Numbered from the stretch's first letter, positions 1 through 8,462 are shown. The stretch is 35,038 nucleotides of DNA from Deltaproteobacteria bacterium (GCA_018401435.1 JAGYJW010000061.1:1-35038); one strand, 5' to 3'. Notes: a model not told the origin generated them from the sequence alone. Made by a program: numbers and translations.

Positions 1-289
1 CCAGAGCTACGATATCGATTTTTTTTGTGGCAAGGGCCGATCGCAATTTATCGTGGAAGAAGGGGCAGGACTCGACGCGTCCGTCCACTAGACGCGTCTT
101 CTCAACGCGTCTATGCGCGCTGCTCGCTGGCGCGTCTGCACCGCCCGCCCAGGAGGCCACCGGCCTGGCTTCAGCCCCCGTCGCCATCCAAGGGCGCATA
201 GTCCTCGTCAAAGGACCAGGAGCCAGCAGAGACGGGCTCGGCCAGGATGGCTTGCAGCTCGGCCAGGAAGGCGTCGCGGGGCAGGTGGG
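1..289. repeat. Direct repeat, left copy (aat 3' end plus downstream spacer)
   Basis: This segment matches 1795-2084 along its whole length at roughly 90% identity by eye. It differs by scattered substitutions and by the length of a T run (eight T here, nine in the right copy). It contains the last ~39 codons of aat on the minus strand and about 170 bp of spacer with three ACGCGTC-type motifs. Homology stops sharply near 289. The left end coincides with the window edge, so the repeat may extend further. Confidence 0.9.
171..289 (-). pseudogene. 3' fragment of aat (leucyl/phenylalanyl-tRNA-protein transferase)
   Basis: Read on the minus strand this gives HLPRDAFLAELQAI and then the same C-terminus as the complete aat at 1966-2682, ending at the same TGA. 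Upstream of about 289 the frame stays open for roughly 45 codons into unrelated arginine-rich sequence with no Aat motifs. The fragment lacks the catalytic fold and cannot be an active transferase. It is a product of the duplication that made the flanking repeats. Confidence 0.8.
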
Positions 290-477
290 GGCCGCGCTGC
301 GTGGCCCTGCCCGACCCGCGGGCGGCCCGCCCCATCGCCGCCCGGGACAGCGCCTGGCTCGAAGCGCTGACCCGGACGCGGGTGGGCGGCGCCCTGAGCC
401 TGCGCGCCCGCCCCGTGTCGCACGAAAGGGCGAATCAGCCGAGTCGATGAGTCCGCGCAAAGCGAGCCGTCTGTGCG
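290..477. other. No convincing gene; possible gene remnant
   Basis: Between the left repeat and the first complete gene there is 188 bp of GC-rich sequence. A short rightward frame from about 288 to 450 (VALPDPRAARPIAARDSAW and onwards) has coding-like composition and could be the 3' end of a lost gene. It has no start of its own and no family that I recognise. Confidence 0.4.
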
Positions 478-939
478 TCATCGCGACCAAAGCCATCCCA
501 CCAGATGAAGCACCGCGCCCACCGCACCCAGCACCGCCAACTCACCGGCACACGCCCAAATTCGCTCGACGTCTGGCAGTCTCTCCTTGAAAATGCTGGT
601 CCAGGACCATACCATGCTACAGGCCGCGAGAAAGGCTGCGGGGAGGGCGATCTGCCCCACTGCCTCCCCGAAACCGCAAGCAGTTCCGCGCCGCGCGCAC
701 AGGTCGACCTTGAGCTTGGCCAGCGTTGGCACCACGAGCATCAACATAAGTGCCTTTGGCCCCCGCAGGCCGTCAACCAAAGGCGGAAATGCCGAGTCCC
801 GATTGCCACCCAGAAGCAGCCAGGGCTCCATCGCAAGAGTCGCGACGAGTGCAACCCCTACGACTCGTGTATGCGCCGACGACCATCTCGTGGATGGCGC
901 CGCAGGAGGGTGACCTTGATCGGCATCAAGCTTGGTCAT
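478..939 (-). CDS. Hypothetical membrane protein, four predicted TM helices
   Basis: This 153-residue protein has no family I recognise. A hydrophilic N-terminus of about 25 residues is followed by four hydrophobic stretches: near residues 26-45 (VVGVALVATLAM), 62-80 (ALMLMLVVPTLAKL), 95-115 (IALPAAFLAACSMVW) and 128-150 (ELAVLGAVGAVLHLVGWLW). The start ATG lies only 2 nt downstream of the stop codon of the preceding leftward gene, so the two are almost certainly co-transcribed. It sits between the two aat repeats, in a block that seems to have been inserted or duplicated as a unit. Function is unknown; that it is a real gene is likely from the coupling and the clean TM pattern. Confidence 0.6.
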   Translation of the reverse strand: MTKLDADQGHPPAAPSTRWSSAHTRVVGVALVATLAMEPWLLLGGNRDSAFPPLVDGLRGPKALMLMLVVPTLAKLKVDLCARRGTACGFGEAVGQIALPAAFLAACSMVWSWTSIFKERLPDVERIWACAGELAVLGAVGAVLHLVGWLWSR

Positions 940-941
940 CG

Positions 942-1517
942 TTACCCAAGACCTGGACTGAAGGGGTCAACACCTTCCTGATTGAGGTCCGCGGAGCGTG
1001 GGCTGGACAATCTGCACTCGCACTCTGAGCAGCTGCAGGCTCCCGGGCTATCCGGTATCACAACAAGCTGCCCGGTGCTGGCATCGCGCACGATTGTGCG
1101 CCCAGTGACGTTCAGCCCATAACATACTCCATTGGACCCGTAAACGGGGAGGGATGGACATGATGCCGAGCATCGCCACTCAGCGGCGATGCGGCAAAGC
1201 ACGAGCAAGGCGACGATGATGACGCCCGATACCACAGGTACGTTGATCCCCACAGGTGTCACTGCCATGTCCAGATCTTCACCTTCCGATTGTGCGTCGC
1301 CGAATCGTTCTACAGCTACACGCGACAGCTCTGCGCGGGTGACCCCCGGAATCAGCGCGATCCAGGGGAATAGCATCGGATAGGGCAGGGCGGCTGGCCA
1401 CCAGGCCAGGAAGGCCTGCTCAGCGATCCGAATTCTTTGGGCAGGACCGCTCAAGGAAGCGACATCCACCCGATGCCTGCAATCCATCGGGGTGCTGTTG
1501 GAGGTGGAGCAGGACAT
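942..1517 (-). CDS. Hypothetical single-pass membrane protein with Cys-rich C-terminus
   Basis: This 191-residue protein of unknown function begins with a polar segment (MSCSTSNSTPMDCRHR). A moderately hydrophobic stretch follows (AWWPAALPYPMLFPWIALIP, about residues 40-60), then a clear TM helix at about 100-117 (VVSGVIIVALLVLCRIAA) and a tail with many cysteines (GACSCSECECRLSS). I chose the ATG at 1517 because GAGGTG lies 4 nt upstream; an in-frame ATG at 1487 is an alternative. An open frame continues far upstream of 1517 but runs antisense through aat and is not credible. The stop is 2 nt before the next leftward start, so it forms an operon with the 4-TM protein. Confidence 0.6.
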   Translation of the reverse strand: MSCSTSNSTPMDCRHRVDVASLSGPAQRIRIAEQAFLAWWPAALPYPMLFPWIALIPGVTRAELSRVAVERFGDAQSEGEDLDMAVTPVGINVPVVSGVIIVALLVLCRIAAEWRCSASCPSLPVYGSNGVCYGLNVTGRTIVRDASTGQLVVIPDSPGACSCSECECRLSSPRSADLNQEGVDPFSPGLG

Positions 1518-1524
1518 GGGCACC

Positions 1525-1800
1525 TCAGAAGGGCTTGAGCATTTCATACACGTCGACGATGATCCAGTGCTTTGCCGATGTGGTTCCGCTTGCGCTGAGG
1601 GTGGCGCGCATCCACTCGCCGATGACGATGGCGGTGTCGGCCTGGCCGCTGACCATGGCCTCGCTGGCCCCGGTGAGCTGGGTGGTGCTGACGGGGGTGG
1701 AGTGGGTGAGGAAGTTGCGCCCGTCGGGGCCGTGGTCGAGTTGGAGGGTGAGCTGGAGGGTGAGCAGGGCCGTCCATCGGTTGCGCTCCCGATCCCAGAG
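1525..1800 (-). pseudogene. C-terminal remnant of an unknown gene, truncated at the right repeat
   Basis: An open minus-strand frame of 91 codons (LWDRERNRWTALLTLQ to WIIVDVYEMLKPF) ends at a TGA 7 nt upstream of the next leftward gene. It has the amphipathic texture of real protein but no start codon before its first ATG at about codon 49. It is stopped by a TAG exactly where the right-hand aat repeat begins (1795-1803). I read it as the 3' end of a gene whose 5' part was lost when the repeat was joined to it. The family is not recognised. Confidence 0.55.
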
Positions 1801-2084
1801 CTACGATATCGATTTTTTTTTGTGGCAAGGGCCGATCGACATTTATCGTGGAAGAAGGGGCAGGAGTCGACGCGTCTGGCCACCAGGCGTATGTTCTCAA
1901 CGCGTCTATGCGCGCTGCTCGCTGGCGCATCTGCACGGCCCGCCAAGGCGGCCGCCGGCGTGGCTTCAGCCCCCGTCGCCATCCAAGGGCGCATAGTCCT
2001 CGTCAAAGGACCAGGAGCCCGCAGAGACCGGCTCGGCCAGGATGGCTTGCAGCTCAGCCAGGAAGGCGTCGCGGGGCAGGTGGG
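1795..2084. repeat. Direct repeat, right copy
   Basis: This is the counterpart of 1-289. It contains the last third of the spacer-proximal part of the complete aat gene plus ~170 bp downstream of its stop codon, including a nine-T run at about 1814-1822. It stays intact beyond 2084 into the full aat gene, so this copy is the ancestral context on its right side. The left boundary truncates the gene ending at 1525. Confidence 0.9.
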
Positions 2085-2682
2085 CCGCGCCGAAACGCTC
2101 CAGGTGCCGTGTGTGCACCTGGCAGTCCACCATCGCAAAGCCCCAGCGCCGCAGCTGCCCCACCAGCCAGACAAAGGCCACCTTGGACGCGTCGGGGGCC
2201 TCGGCGAACATGGACTCGCCCGAGAAGAGCCGGCCCAGGCCCACGCCATAGAGCCCACCCACCAGGCGGTCACCCGACCAGGCCTCCACCGAGTGTGCAA
2301 AGCCCTGCCGGTGCAGCGCTTCGTAGGCGTCCACCATGTCCGGGGTGATCCAGGTGCCGTCCTGGCCGGGCCGGTTCACGTCTCTGCAGCGGCGGATCAC
2401 CTGGCCAAAGGCCTGGTCCAGGGTCACCCGGTAGTCGCCCCGCCGCAGGCGCTTGCGCAGGCTGCGGGAGAGCTGCAGCCCGTCGGGGCGCAGCACGAAG
2501 CGCGGATCCGGCGAGAACCACAGGATGGGCTGGTCTTCGCTATACCAGGGGAAGATGCCGTTGGCATAGGCCAGCAGCAGGCGGTCCGCGCTGAGATCGC
2601 CGCCCACGGCCAACAGCCCGCTTGGCTCCGCCAAGGTGGGGTGGGGGAAGAGCAGGGAGTCGGGCAGGGCGTAGACGGGCAC
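1966..2682 (-). CDS. aat: Leucyl/phenylalanyl-tRNA-protein transferase
   Basis: Aat transfers Leu or Phe from aminoacyl-tRNA to proteins with N-terminal Arg or Lys, marking them for ClpS/ClpAP (N-end rule) in the cytoplasm. The 238-residue protein has the family's usual length and hallmarks: an N-terminal ALPDSLLFPHP with AVGGDLS, then YANGIFPWYSE with WFSPDPR. Further on come the core GGLYGVGLGRLFSGESMF and the C-terminal DCQVHTRHLERFGA. The start is GTG at 2682, which gives the family-typical PVYALPD beginning; no in-frame ATG precedes it. It diverges from the membrane protein starting at 2806, so the 123-bp gap must hold promoters for both. Its 3' 119 bp is duplicated at 171-289. Confidence 0.95.
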   Translation of the reverse strand: MPVYALPDSLLFPHPTLAEPSGLLAVGGDLSADRLLLAYANGIFPWYSEDQPILWFSPDPRFVLRPDGLQLSRSLRKRLRRGDYRVTLDQAFGQVIRRCRDVNRPGQDGTWITPDMVDAYEALHRQGFAHSVEAWSGDRLVGGLYGVGLGRLFSGESMFAEAPDASKVAFVWLVGQLRRWGFAMVDCQVHTRHLERFGAAHLPRDAFLAELQAILAEPVSAGSWSFDEDYAPLDGDGG

Positions 2683-2805
2683 GGCCGTGGGCTAGCGCGT
2701 CTGGCGGGCCCCGGCACGGGCGCAAGGCCCCGGTCGAGGGCTCCGGCTGCTTCCGCCCTGTCCTGGCGCAGGCCCCGGTGGCTGCGGGGCGCTATCCTGC
2801 CGCCC

Positions 2806-4677
2806 ATGTCCCAGACCTCCGGAGCGCGGCGCGCCGACCTGCTGGCCGGTCTGGCTGCTTTGGTCTTGAGCGCGGTCCTGGCCGTCCAGGCCTTGGGGCC
2901 GCTGCTGGCCGATCCCCAGGCCCACCTGGTGGGCGAGTGGACCCACCCCGACAACCTCTCCAACCAGTGGCTGCTGGCCTGGGTGGCCGAGACCTTGGCG
3001 GCCGGCGGCGATCTGCTGCACAACGACCGCTACTACTGGCCCGTCGGCGACGCGCCGCTGCTGGCCGGCAACGGGGCCGAGGGCTTCCTCTACGCGCCCC
3101 TGCACTGGGCCTTGGGTTGGCCGGACGCTGTGCCCGTTTATGTGCTGCTCGTGCTCGTTCTCAACGGATTTTCCGGCTGGGTTCTGGCCCGGGCGGCGGG
3201 GGCCGGGCCGGCGGTGGCCCTGGTGGGTGTGGCCTTCTCGGGGGCCAGCCCCTATGTCTTCCAAGAGCTGACAGCGGGGCGCTTCAGCCAGGCCGACATC
3301 GGCTTTCTGCTGCTCAGCCTCGCGTCGGGCATCGCCTTGCTGCGCCGGCCGGGGCCCTGGACCGCCCTGGCGCTGGCGCTCTCGCTGGCCCTCACCAGCG
3401 CCTTATATTGGTATTACGGCTTCTTTTCGGGCCTCTTCCTGCTGGTGCTCTGCCTGGCCTGGGGGCCGCGCCGCCTGCCCCTGCGGCACCTGGCGCTGGC
3501 CCTGGGGGGGGCCGCGCTGCTGGTCTCGCCCTGGCTGGGCTGGTCCTTGTCCCACTGGGCTGAGATCCCAGGCACCGACGAGGCGGTCTTTCCCCACCCC
3601 GAGGCCCTGCTGGACGTCTCGACCTGGGCCCTGGCGGCGGGGGTCGCGCCGGGGCGCGAGGCCGTGCGGGGCCAGCCGCTCACCCTGTGGCTGCTGTCCA
3701 TGGGCGGCGCGCTGGGGGCGGGCTGGGCCCTGCTCCGGCCGGCAGCGGGGCGTCCTCCTGCGCGCCTCGCCCTGGGCCTCCTGCTCGCCGCGCTGCTCTT
3801 CCGGGCGCTCAGCTTTGGCCCGATCGGCCCCTGGTCGCCCTTCAGCCTGCTCTATGGCAGCACGGAGCCGCTGCGGCGCTTCTGGTGGCCCCTGCGGCAC
3901 AGCGTGGGGGTGATGGCCTGCGATCTGGTGCTGGCCGCCTGGCTGCTGCACGGGCTGCTGGGGCGGCTCAAGTCGCCGGGTCTGCGGGGAGCCCTGAGCG
4001 CTGGCCTGCCCGTCCTGCTCGCGCTCACGGCGGCGCCCTTGTTGGCGGCCCGCGGGCTGCCGGCGGCGGTGGTCTCCTCTCGCATGACCCTTCCCCCGCC
4101 CGGCTACCCGACCCTGGCGGCCCTGCCCGATGGCGTGCTGTTGGAGGTGCCCCTGGCCGCGGAGGTCGCCGGCACCCAGCAGCACCTGATCTACCAGCGC
4201 ATCCACCACAAGACGCTGGTGAGCGGCCACGCCCCCTGGGTGCGACGGGTGCGCCCGGCCGCCTTCGACGCGCGGCTGGAACAGGACAGCTTCCTTCGGG
4301 CGATCCTGCGGGTGGATCGGGCCGAGAATGAAGATGGGCGCTTCATTTTCGACCCGGACGATCTGCGGGCGCTGCAGCGGGCGGGGCTGCGCTATGTCGG
4401 CCTGCCCCGCGAGGCCTTCCCCCTGGCCCTGCGCGATGTGGTGGCCGCCCACGACCAGGTATTTGCGGCCCTCTTCGGGGCGCCGATCATCCAGGAGCGC
4501 GGGCTCAAGATCTGGGATGTGCAGGGCTGGACCGGCGCCTCCGAGGTGGAGATCCGCCCCCTGTCCTGGCCCGATGATCTGGCTCGCCCCCTGCCGGATC
4601 AGCCCCTGGTGGGCCGTCGCACGCCCTCCCTGATCTTTCCGGATGCGCCCGCAATGGGACCACAATCCCCACCCTGA
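2806..4677 (+). CDS. Polytopic membrane protein, glycosyltransferase-C-like
   Basis: This 623-residue protein has about ten to twelve hydrophobic helices over its first ~430 residues, then a soluble C-terminal domain of ~180 residues. An acidic and polar loop after the first helix (HPDNLSNQW near residue 47, then NDRYYWPVGD) resembles the first extracytoplasmic loop of GT-C-type transferases and of YfhO-like proteins, where catalysis occurs. I infer a lipid-linked-sugar-dependent glycosyltransferase or related envelope function, but no diagnostic motif fixes it. The start at 2806 follows a GC-rich leader and matches the beginning of the membrane domain; the same frame is open far upstream, but only as antisense to aat. 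Codon use matches its neighbours. Confidence 0.75.
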   Translation: MSQTSGARRADLLAGLAALVLSAVLAVQALGPLLADPQAHLVGEWTHPDNLSNQWLLAWVAETLAAGGDLLHNDRYYWPVGDAPLLAGNGAEGFLYAPLHWALGWPDAVPVYVLLVLVLNGFSGWVLARAAGAGPAVALVGVAFSGASPYVFQELTAGRFSQADIGFLLLSLASGIALLRRPGPWTALALALSLALTSALYWYYGFFSGLFLLVLCLAWGPRRLPLRHLALALGGAALLVSPWLGWSLSHWAEIPGTDEAVFPHPEALLDVSTWALAAGVAPGREAVRGQPLTLWLLSMGGALGAGWALLRPAAGRPPARLALGLLLAALLFRALSFGPIGPWSPFSLLYGSTEPLRRFWWPLRHSVGVMACDLVLAAWLLHGLLGRLKSPGLRGALSAGLPVLLALTAAPLLAARGLPAAVVSSRMTLPPPGYPTLAALPDGVLLEVPLAAEVAGTQQHLIYQRIHHKTLVSGHAPWVRRVRPAAFDARLEQDSFLRAILRVDRAENEDGRFIFDPDDLRALQRAGLRYVGLPREAFPLALRDVVAAHDQVFAALFGAPIIQERGLKIWDVQGWTGASEVEIRPLSWPDDLARPLPDQPLVGRRTPSLIFPDAPAMGPQSPP

Positions 4678-4740
4678 CGACGAACTTGCAAAGGTCCGCG
4701 CACGCCGGCGTCCGCGAGGCTACATGGGGCCGGCCCTTCT

Positions 4741-4755
4741 GAGCCCCGGAGGCTC
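4741..4755 (+). promoter_or_regulatory. Hairpin enclosing the speA ribosome-binding site
   Basis: GAGCC and GGCTC pair around a CCGGA loop, and the GGAGG Shine-Dalgarno sequence of speA (4748-4752) lies within loop and stem, 10 nt before the ATG. The pairing is short (5 bp) and could be fortuitous in GC-rich DNA, but it would occlude the ribosome site. Confidence 0.25.
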
Positions 4756-4762
4756 CCCCACG

Positions 4763-6655
4763 ATGCAGACCTGGACTACGGCCGATAGCGCAGAGCTTTA
4801 TGGAATCCCGAACTGGGGGCGAGACTTTCTCGCCATCAGCCCGGCGGGTCACCTCATGGTTGCCCCCCGGGGTGCCGCGGGGTCCAAGCTCGATCTCAAG
4901 GACCTGGTGGACGATATGGAGCGGCGGGGCATCAGCCTGCCGCTGCTGGTCCGCTTCAGCGACCTGATCGAGGCCCGGGTGCGGGTCCTCAACGAGGCCT
5001 TCCAGGGCGCCATCAAGGAGTATGAGTACAAGGGCGTCTACCGGGGCGTGTACCCGATCAAGGTCAACCAGCAGCGCCACCTGGTCGAGGAGATGCTGCG
5101 CTTCGGCAAGCCCTACCACCTGGGCCTCGAAGCCGGCAGCAAGCCCGAGCTGCTGGTGGTGATGGCGCTGCTCGACGACCCCGACGCCATCATCATCTGC
5201 AATGGCTACAAGGACAGCGAGTATGTCGAGACGGCCTTGCTGGCCCAGAAGCTCGGCCGCAGGCCCTTCATCGTGGTGGAAAAGGCCAGCGAGATCGCCC
5301 TGTGCATTGAGGTCAGCCGCAAGCTGGGCGTGCGCCCCAACCTGGGCATCCGCGCCAAGCTGGCCAGCCGCGGGGCCGGCCGCTGGGAGGCCTCCGCCGG
5401 CGACAAGGCCAAGTTCGGCCTCACCATCCAAGAGCTGGTGGCCGCCATCGAAGAGCTGCGCAGCCAGGACATGCTGGACTGCCTCAAGCTGCTGCACTTC
5501 CACATCGGCAGCCAGGTCAGCGCGATCCGCAGCTTCAAGGACGCCCTGAAAGAAGCCAGCCGCGTCTATGTGGAGATGGTCAAGCTGGGTGCGCCCATGG
5601 GCTATATGGACTGCGGCGGTGGTTTGGGCGTCGATTATGATGGTTCAAGCACCAACTTTGCCAGCAGCGTGAACTACAGCATCGAAGAGTACGCCGCCGA
5701 CGTCGTGTCTGCGATCCAGTTCGCCTGTGACGAGGCCAGCGTGGCCCACCCCACCCTGGTCACCGAGTCCGGCCGGGCCCTGGTGGCCCACCACGCCATG
5801 CTCATCGTCAATGTGCTGGGCGTGGGCGAGCACCCCACCGGCGGCGAGGCCGTGGCCCCGGGTGAAGGCGACCCAGACGTGCTGCACGACCTCTACGAGG
5901 CCGTGAGCACCGTCAGCCGCAAGAACTACCAGTCGGCCTGGCACGACGGCCAGGCCGCCCGCCAGGAGATCCTCAGCCGCTTCAACCTGGGCCTGCTGGA
6001 CCTGCAGCAGCGGGCCCGGGGCGAGCATATGTTCTGGCAGCTCGCCGGCCGCATCGCCCGCATCCTGCCCGAGCTGCCCTATGTGCCCGACGAGTTCGAG
6101 AAGCTGGACCGCACCCTGGCGGACACCTACTTCTGCAACTTCTCGGTCTTTCAATCCATGCCCGACTTCTGGGCCGTGGACCAGCTCTTTCCCGTGGTGC
6201 CCATCCACCGCTTGGACGAGCGCCCCACCCGCCGCGGCATCCTCGCCGACATCACCTGCGACAGCGACGGCAAGGTGGACAAGTTCATCGACCTGCACGA
6301 CGTCAAGGATGTGCTGGAGCTGCACCCCATCAACAACCAGCCCTACTACCTGGGGGTCTTTCTGGTGGGGGCCTACCAGGAGATTCTGGGCGACCTGCAC
6401 AACCTCTTCGGCGATACCAATACCGTCCAGGTGACCATCGACGACAAGGTCGGCTACAGGCTCGATCACGTGGTTGAGGGCGACCGGGTGACCGATGTGC
6501 TGAGCTATGTGCAATATGACCGCAAGGGGCTGGTGCGGCGCATGCGCACCGCCTGCGAAAAGGCGGTTCGGGCCGGCACGCTCAATATGGAAGAGACCGC
6601 CCAGGTCATGCAGGTCTACCAGCAGGGCCTCGACGGATACACCTACCTGGAGTAG
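4763..6655 (+). CDS. speA: Biosynthetic arginine decarboxylase
   Basis: SpeA converts arginine to agmatine with pyridoxal phosphate, the first step of the agmatine route to putrescine. The 630 residues match the usual length. Visible family features in order: WTTADSAELYGIPNWG at the start, and YPIKVNQQ with the PLP-binding Lys near residue 100. These are followed by EAGSKPELL, HFHIGSQ, the glycine loop GGGLGVDYDGS, TESGRALVAHH, and the C-terminal CNFSVFQSMPDFWAVDQLFP with PIHRLDE. The start ATG has GGAGG 10 nt upstream. The gene stands alone: the upstream membrane protein ends 85 nt earlier and no other polyamine gene (speB, aguA) is adjacent. Confidence 0.97.
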   Translation: MQTWTTADSAELYGIPNWGRDFLAISPAGHLMVAPRGAAGSKLDLKDLVDDMERRGISLPLLVRFSDLIEARVRVLNEAFQGAIKEYEYKGVYRGVYPIKVNQQRHLVEEMLRFGKPYHLGLEAGSKPELLVVMALLDDPDAIIICNGYKDSEYVETALLAQKLGRRPFIVVEKASEIALCIEVSRKLGVRPNLGIRAKLASRGAGRWEASAGDKAKFGLTIQELVAAIEELRSQDMLDCLKLLHFHIGSQVSAIRSFKDALKEASRVYVEMVKLGAPMGYMDCGGGLGVDYDGSSTNFASSVNYSIEEYAADVVSAIQFACDEASVAHPTLVTESGRALVAHHAMLIVNVLGVGEHPTGGEAVAPGEGDPDVLHDLYEAVSTVSRKNYQSAWHDGQAARQEILSRFNLGLLDLQQRARGEHMFWQLAGRIARILPELPYVPDEFEKLDRTLADTYFCNFSVFQSMPDFWAVDQLFPVVPIHRLDERPTRRGILADITCDSDGKVDKFIDLHDVKDVLELHPINNQPYYLGVFLVGAYQEILGDLHNLFGDTNTVQVTIDDKVGYRLDHVVEGDRVTDVLSYVQYDRKGLVRRMRTACEKAVRAGTLNMEETAQVMQVYQQGLDGYTYLE

Positions 6656-6683
6656 GCGTCGCAGTCTGCCTTCGGAATTCCCC

Positions 6684-6998
6684 ATGTCCTTTACCGACCG
6701 GTTGAACTGGGACCTCGACTCCATCCTGCCCGGCGGGCTGGAGGGCGAGGCCTTCACCACCAGCATCGCCGCGGTCGAGGCCCGGGCCGAGGCCCTGGTC
6801 GCCCGGGCCGACGCCCTGGGTGAGCCCGGCGTCGACCCCGCCTGGGCCGAGGTGATCGTCGCCTTGGAGGACACCAGCCGCGATCTGGGCGAGCCCTATG
6901 CCTGGCTGCACTGCGCGGCCGCCGCCGACACGGGGATGCCCGCATCCAGCGGGCCCTGGGCGGGCCAGCGGCATCGCCTCGCGCCTGAGCGCGCCTGA
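6684..6998 (+). CDS. N-terminal fragment of M3-family oligoendopeptidase (frameshifted)
   Basis: From the ATG at 6684 the frame gives MSFTDRLNWDLDSILPGG and a helical N-terminal domain up to about LHCAAAADT (near 6935). It then switches to non-protein-like sequence and stops. A second frame near 6937 reads DARIQRALGGPAAS, and the downstream frame at 7040 resumes the M3 peptidase. So this is the 5' piece of one gene broken by at least one indel between about 6936 and 7000, next to a GGGG run. Whether it is a mutation or a base-calling error cannot be told here. Confidence 0.7.
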   Translation: MSFTDRLNWDLDSILPGGLEGEAFTTSIAAVEARAEALVARADALGEPGVDPAWAEVIVALEDTSRDLGEPYAWLHCAAAADTGMPASSGPWAGQRHRLAPERA

Positions 6999-7039
6999 GC
7001 CGCCCCGAACAGGCCATCTGCCGCAGCGATGCCGCCGCG

Positions 7040-8446
7040 GTGGACGCCATGGCCGCCACCCCGCCGCTCTCGGAATTCAAGCCCCTCTTTGACGACCTCC
7101 GGCGCCAGACCCGCCTGCTGCTGCCCCCCAACGAGCAGCGGCTGGCCATCGACCTCGCCCAGTCCAGCCTGCACGAGTGGACCCAGCTCTACGACCGCGT
7201 GTCGGGGCGGCTGACCGTGGCGGTGGACGGCGAACAGCTCTCGCCGGGCCAGGCCTTCAACCTGCTGGACAGCCCCGACGCCGGCCTGCGCGAGCGCGCC
7301 TTCCGCGCCACCAACGCCGCCTGGACCACCGCCCAGGACGACTGCGCGGCGGTGCTCAGCAACCTCACCTGGACCCGCAAGGTGCTGGCCGACCGGGTGG
7401 GCGTGTCCGAGGTCGCGCAGCCCCTGGCCAACCACCGCCTGGAAGAGGGCACCCTGGCGGCCATGATGGAGGGCTGCGTGGCCTCCCGGCCGCTGATGGT
7501 GCGCTACTTCAAGGCCAAGGCCCGCCTGTTGGGCAAAGCTAAGCTGGACTGGTACGACCTGCGCGCGCCCCTGGGCGGGGTCGACCGCAAGTGGTCCTGG
7601 GCCGAGGGCCAGGACTTCGTCGTCGCCCAGATGGAGCGATTCTCCACCGAAATGGCCGATTATGCGCGGCAGGCCTTACGCGATGGCCACGTCGAGGTGG
7701 AGGACCGCCCCGGCAAGCGCCAGGGCGCCTTCTGCATCGGCTTCTCGCGCTCCCACCAGAGCCGCGTCTTCATGACCTGGGGCGGCACCACCACCAATGT
7801 GCTCACCCTCGCCCATGAGCTGGGCCACGCCTACCACAACCACGTCATGTGGGATCTGCCCCGCAGCCGCCGGCGGGTGACCAGCACCCTCGCAGAATCG
7901 GCCAGCACCTTTGCCGAGGCCCTGGTTCGCGGCGCGGCCATGCAGCAGGCCGACGACGACGCGACGCGCCTCGCCCTCCTGGACGAGGATCTGGGCACCG
8001 CGGGGCTGATGCTCTGCAACATCCCCGTGCGCTACGCCTTTGAGCGCGCCCTCTACGCCCAGCGGGCCCAGGGCCCCCTGGACCCGGAACGCCTGGGCCA
8101 GACCATGGTGGCCCTGCAGCAAGAGTGGTATGGCGACGCCCTGGGCGAGCCCGACCCGATGTTCTGGGCCGCCAAGATGCACTTCTATATGAGCCGCCCT
8201 TTCTACAATTACCCCTATACCTTCGGCTATCTCTTCAGCGGCCTGATCTGGGCCCGCGCCATGGAAGAGGGCCCGGCCTGGGCGGGGGCCTACCGCGACC
8301 TGCTGCGGGACACCGGTGCGGGCCCCTGCGAGGCCGTGGCCCAGCGCCACCTGGGCCTGGACCTGTCCGACCCCCAGGCCTGGACCCTGGCCTTTGCTGG
8401 CTTGGAGGAGCGGGTGGCCCGCTTCGAGGCCCTGGCCGGGGCCTGA
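7040..8446 (+). CDS. M3-family metallopeptidase (oligoendopeptidase), main part
   Basis: This frame encodes the catalytic body of an M3 (thimet/oligoendopeptidase F-like) zinc peptidase, a cytoplasmic enzyme that trims oligopeptides. The zinc site HELGH is present in NVLTLAHELGHAYHNH, near residues 259-263. The downstream glutamate ligand lies in STLAESASTFAE, preceded by the typical SHQSRVFMTWGG segment and followed by FYNYPYTFGYLFS near the C-terminus. About 90-100 N-terminal residues are carried by the fragment at 6684; together they approach the normal ~580 residues. The apparent start at 7040 (GTG) is only where the frame opens after the frameshift; homologous sequence (SRPEQAICRSDAAA) continues upstream of it. 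Confidence 0.85.
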   Translation: MDAMAATPPLSEFKPLFDDLRRQTRLLLPPNEQRLAIDLAQSSLHEWTQLYDRVSGRLTVAVDGEQLSPGQAFNLLDSPDAGLRERAFRATNAAWTTAQDDCAAVLSNLTWTRKVLADRVGVSEVAQPLANHRLEEGTLAAMMEGCVASRPLMVRYFKAKARLLGKAKLDWYDLRAPLGGVDRKWSWAEGQDFVVAQMERFSTEMADYARQALRDGHVEVEDRPGKRQGAFCIGFSRSHQSRVFMTWGGTTTNVLTLAHELGHAYHNHVMWDLPRSRRRVTSTLAESASTFAEALVRGAAMQQADDDATRLALLDEDLGTAGLMLCNIPVRYAFERALYAQRAQGPLDPERLGQTMVALQQEWYGDALGEPDPMFWAAKMHFYMSRPFYNYPYTFGYLFSGLIWARAMEEGPAWAGAYRDLLRDTGAGPCEAVAQRHLGLDLSDPQAWTLAFAGLEERVARFEALAGA

Positions 8447-8462
8447 GCGGCCGGTCGCTCAG
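8443..8462. terminator. Inverted repeat built from two convergent stop codons
   Basis: CTGAGCG and CGCTCAG form a perfect 7-bp stem with a 6-nt loop. The TGA ending the M3 peptidase gene and the TGA ending the leftward discoidin-like gene both lie inside the stem. The position between convergent genes fits a two-way terminator or transcription block, though neither side has a T tract. Confidence 0.4.

Noticed and set aside
1518..2300. Upstream extension of the leftward gene at 942
   Set aside because: It is the alternative frame through the aat gene and the truncated ORF; a ribosome site supports the start at 1517.
1492..2805. Long rightward open frame continuing upstream into the membrane protein
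   Set aside because: It runs antisense to the well-identified aat gene and shows no protein-like pattern; the true start of the membrane protein is at 2806.
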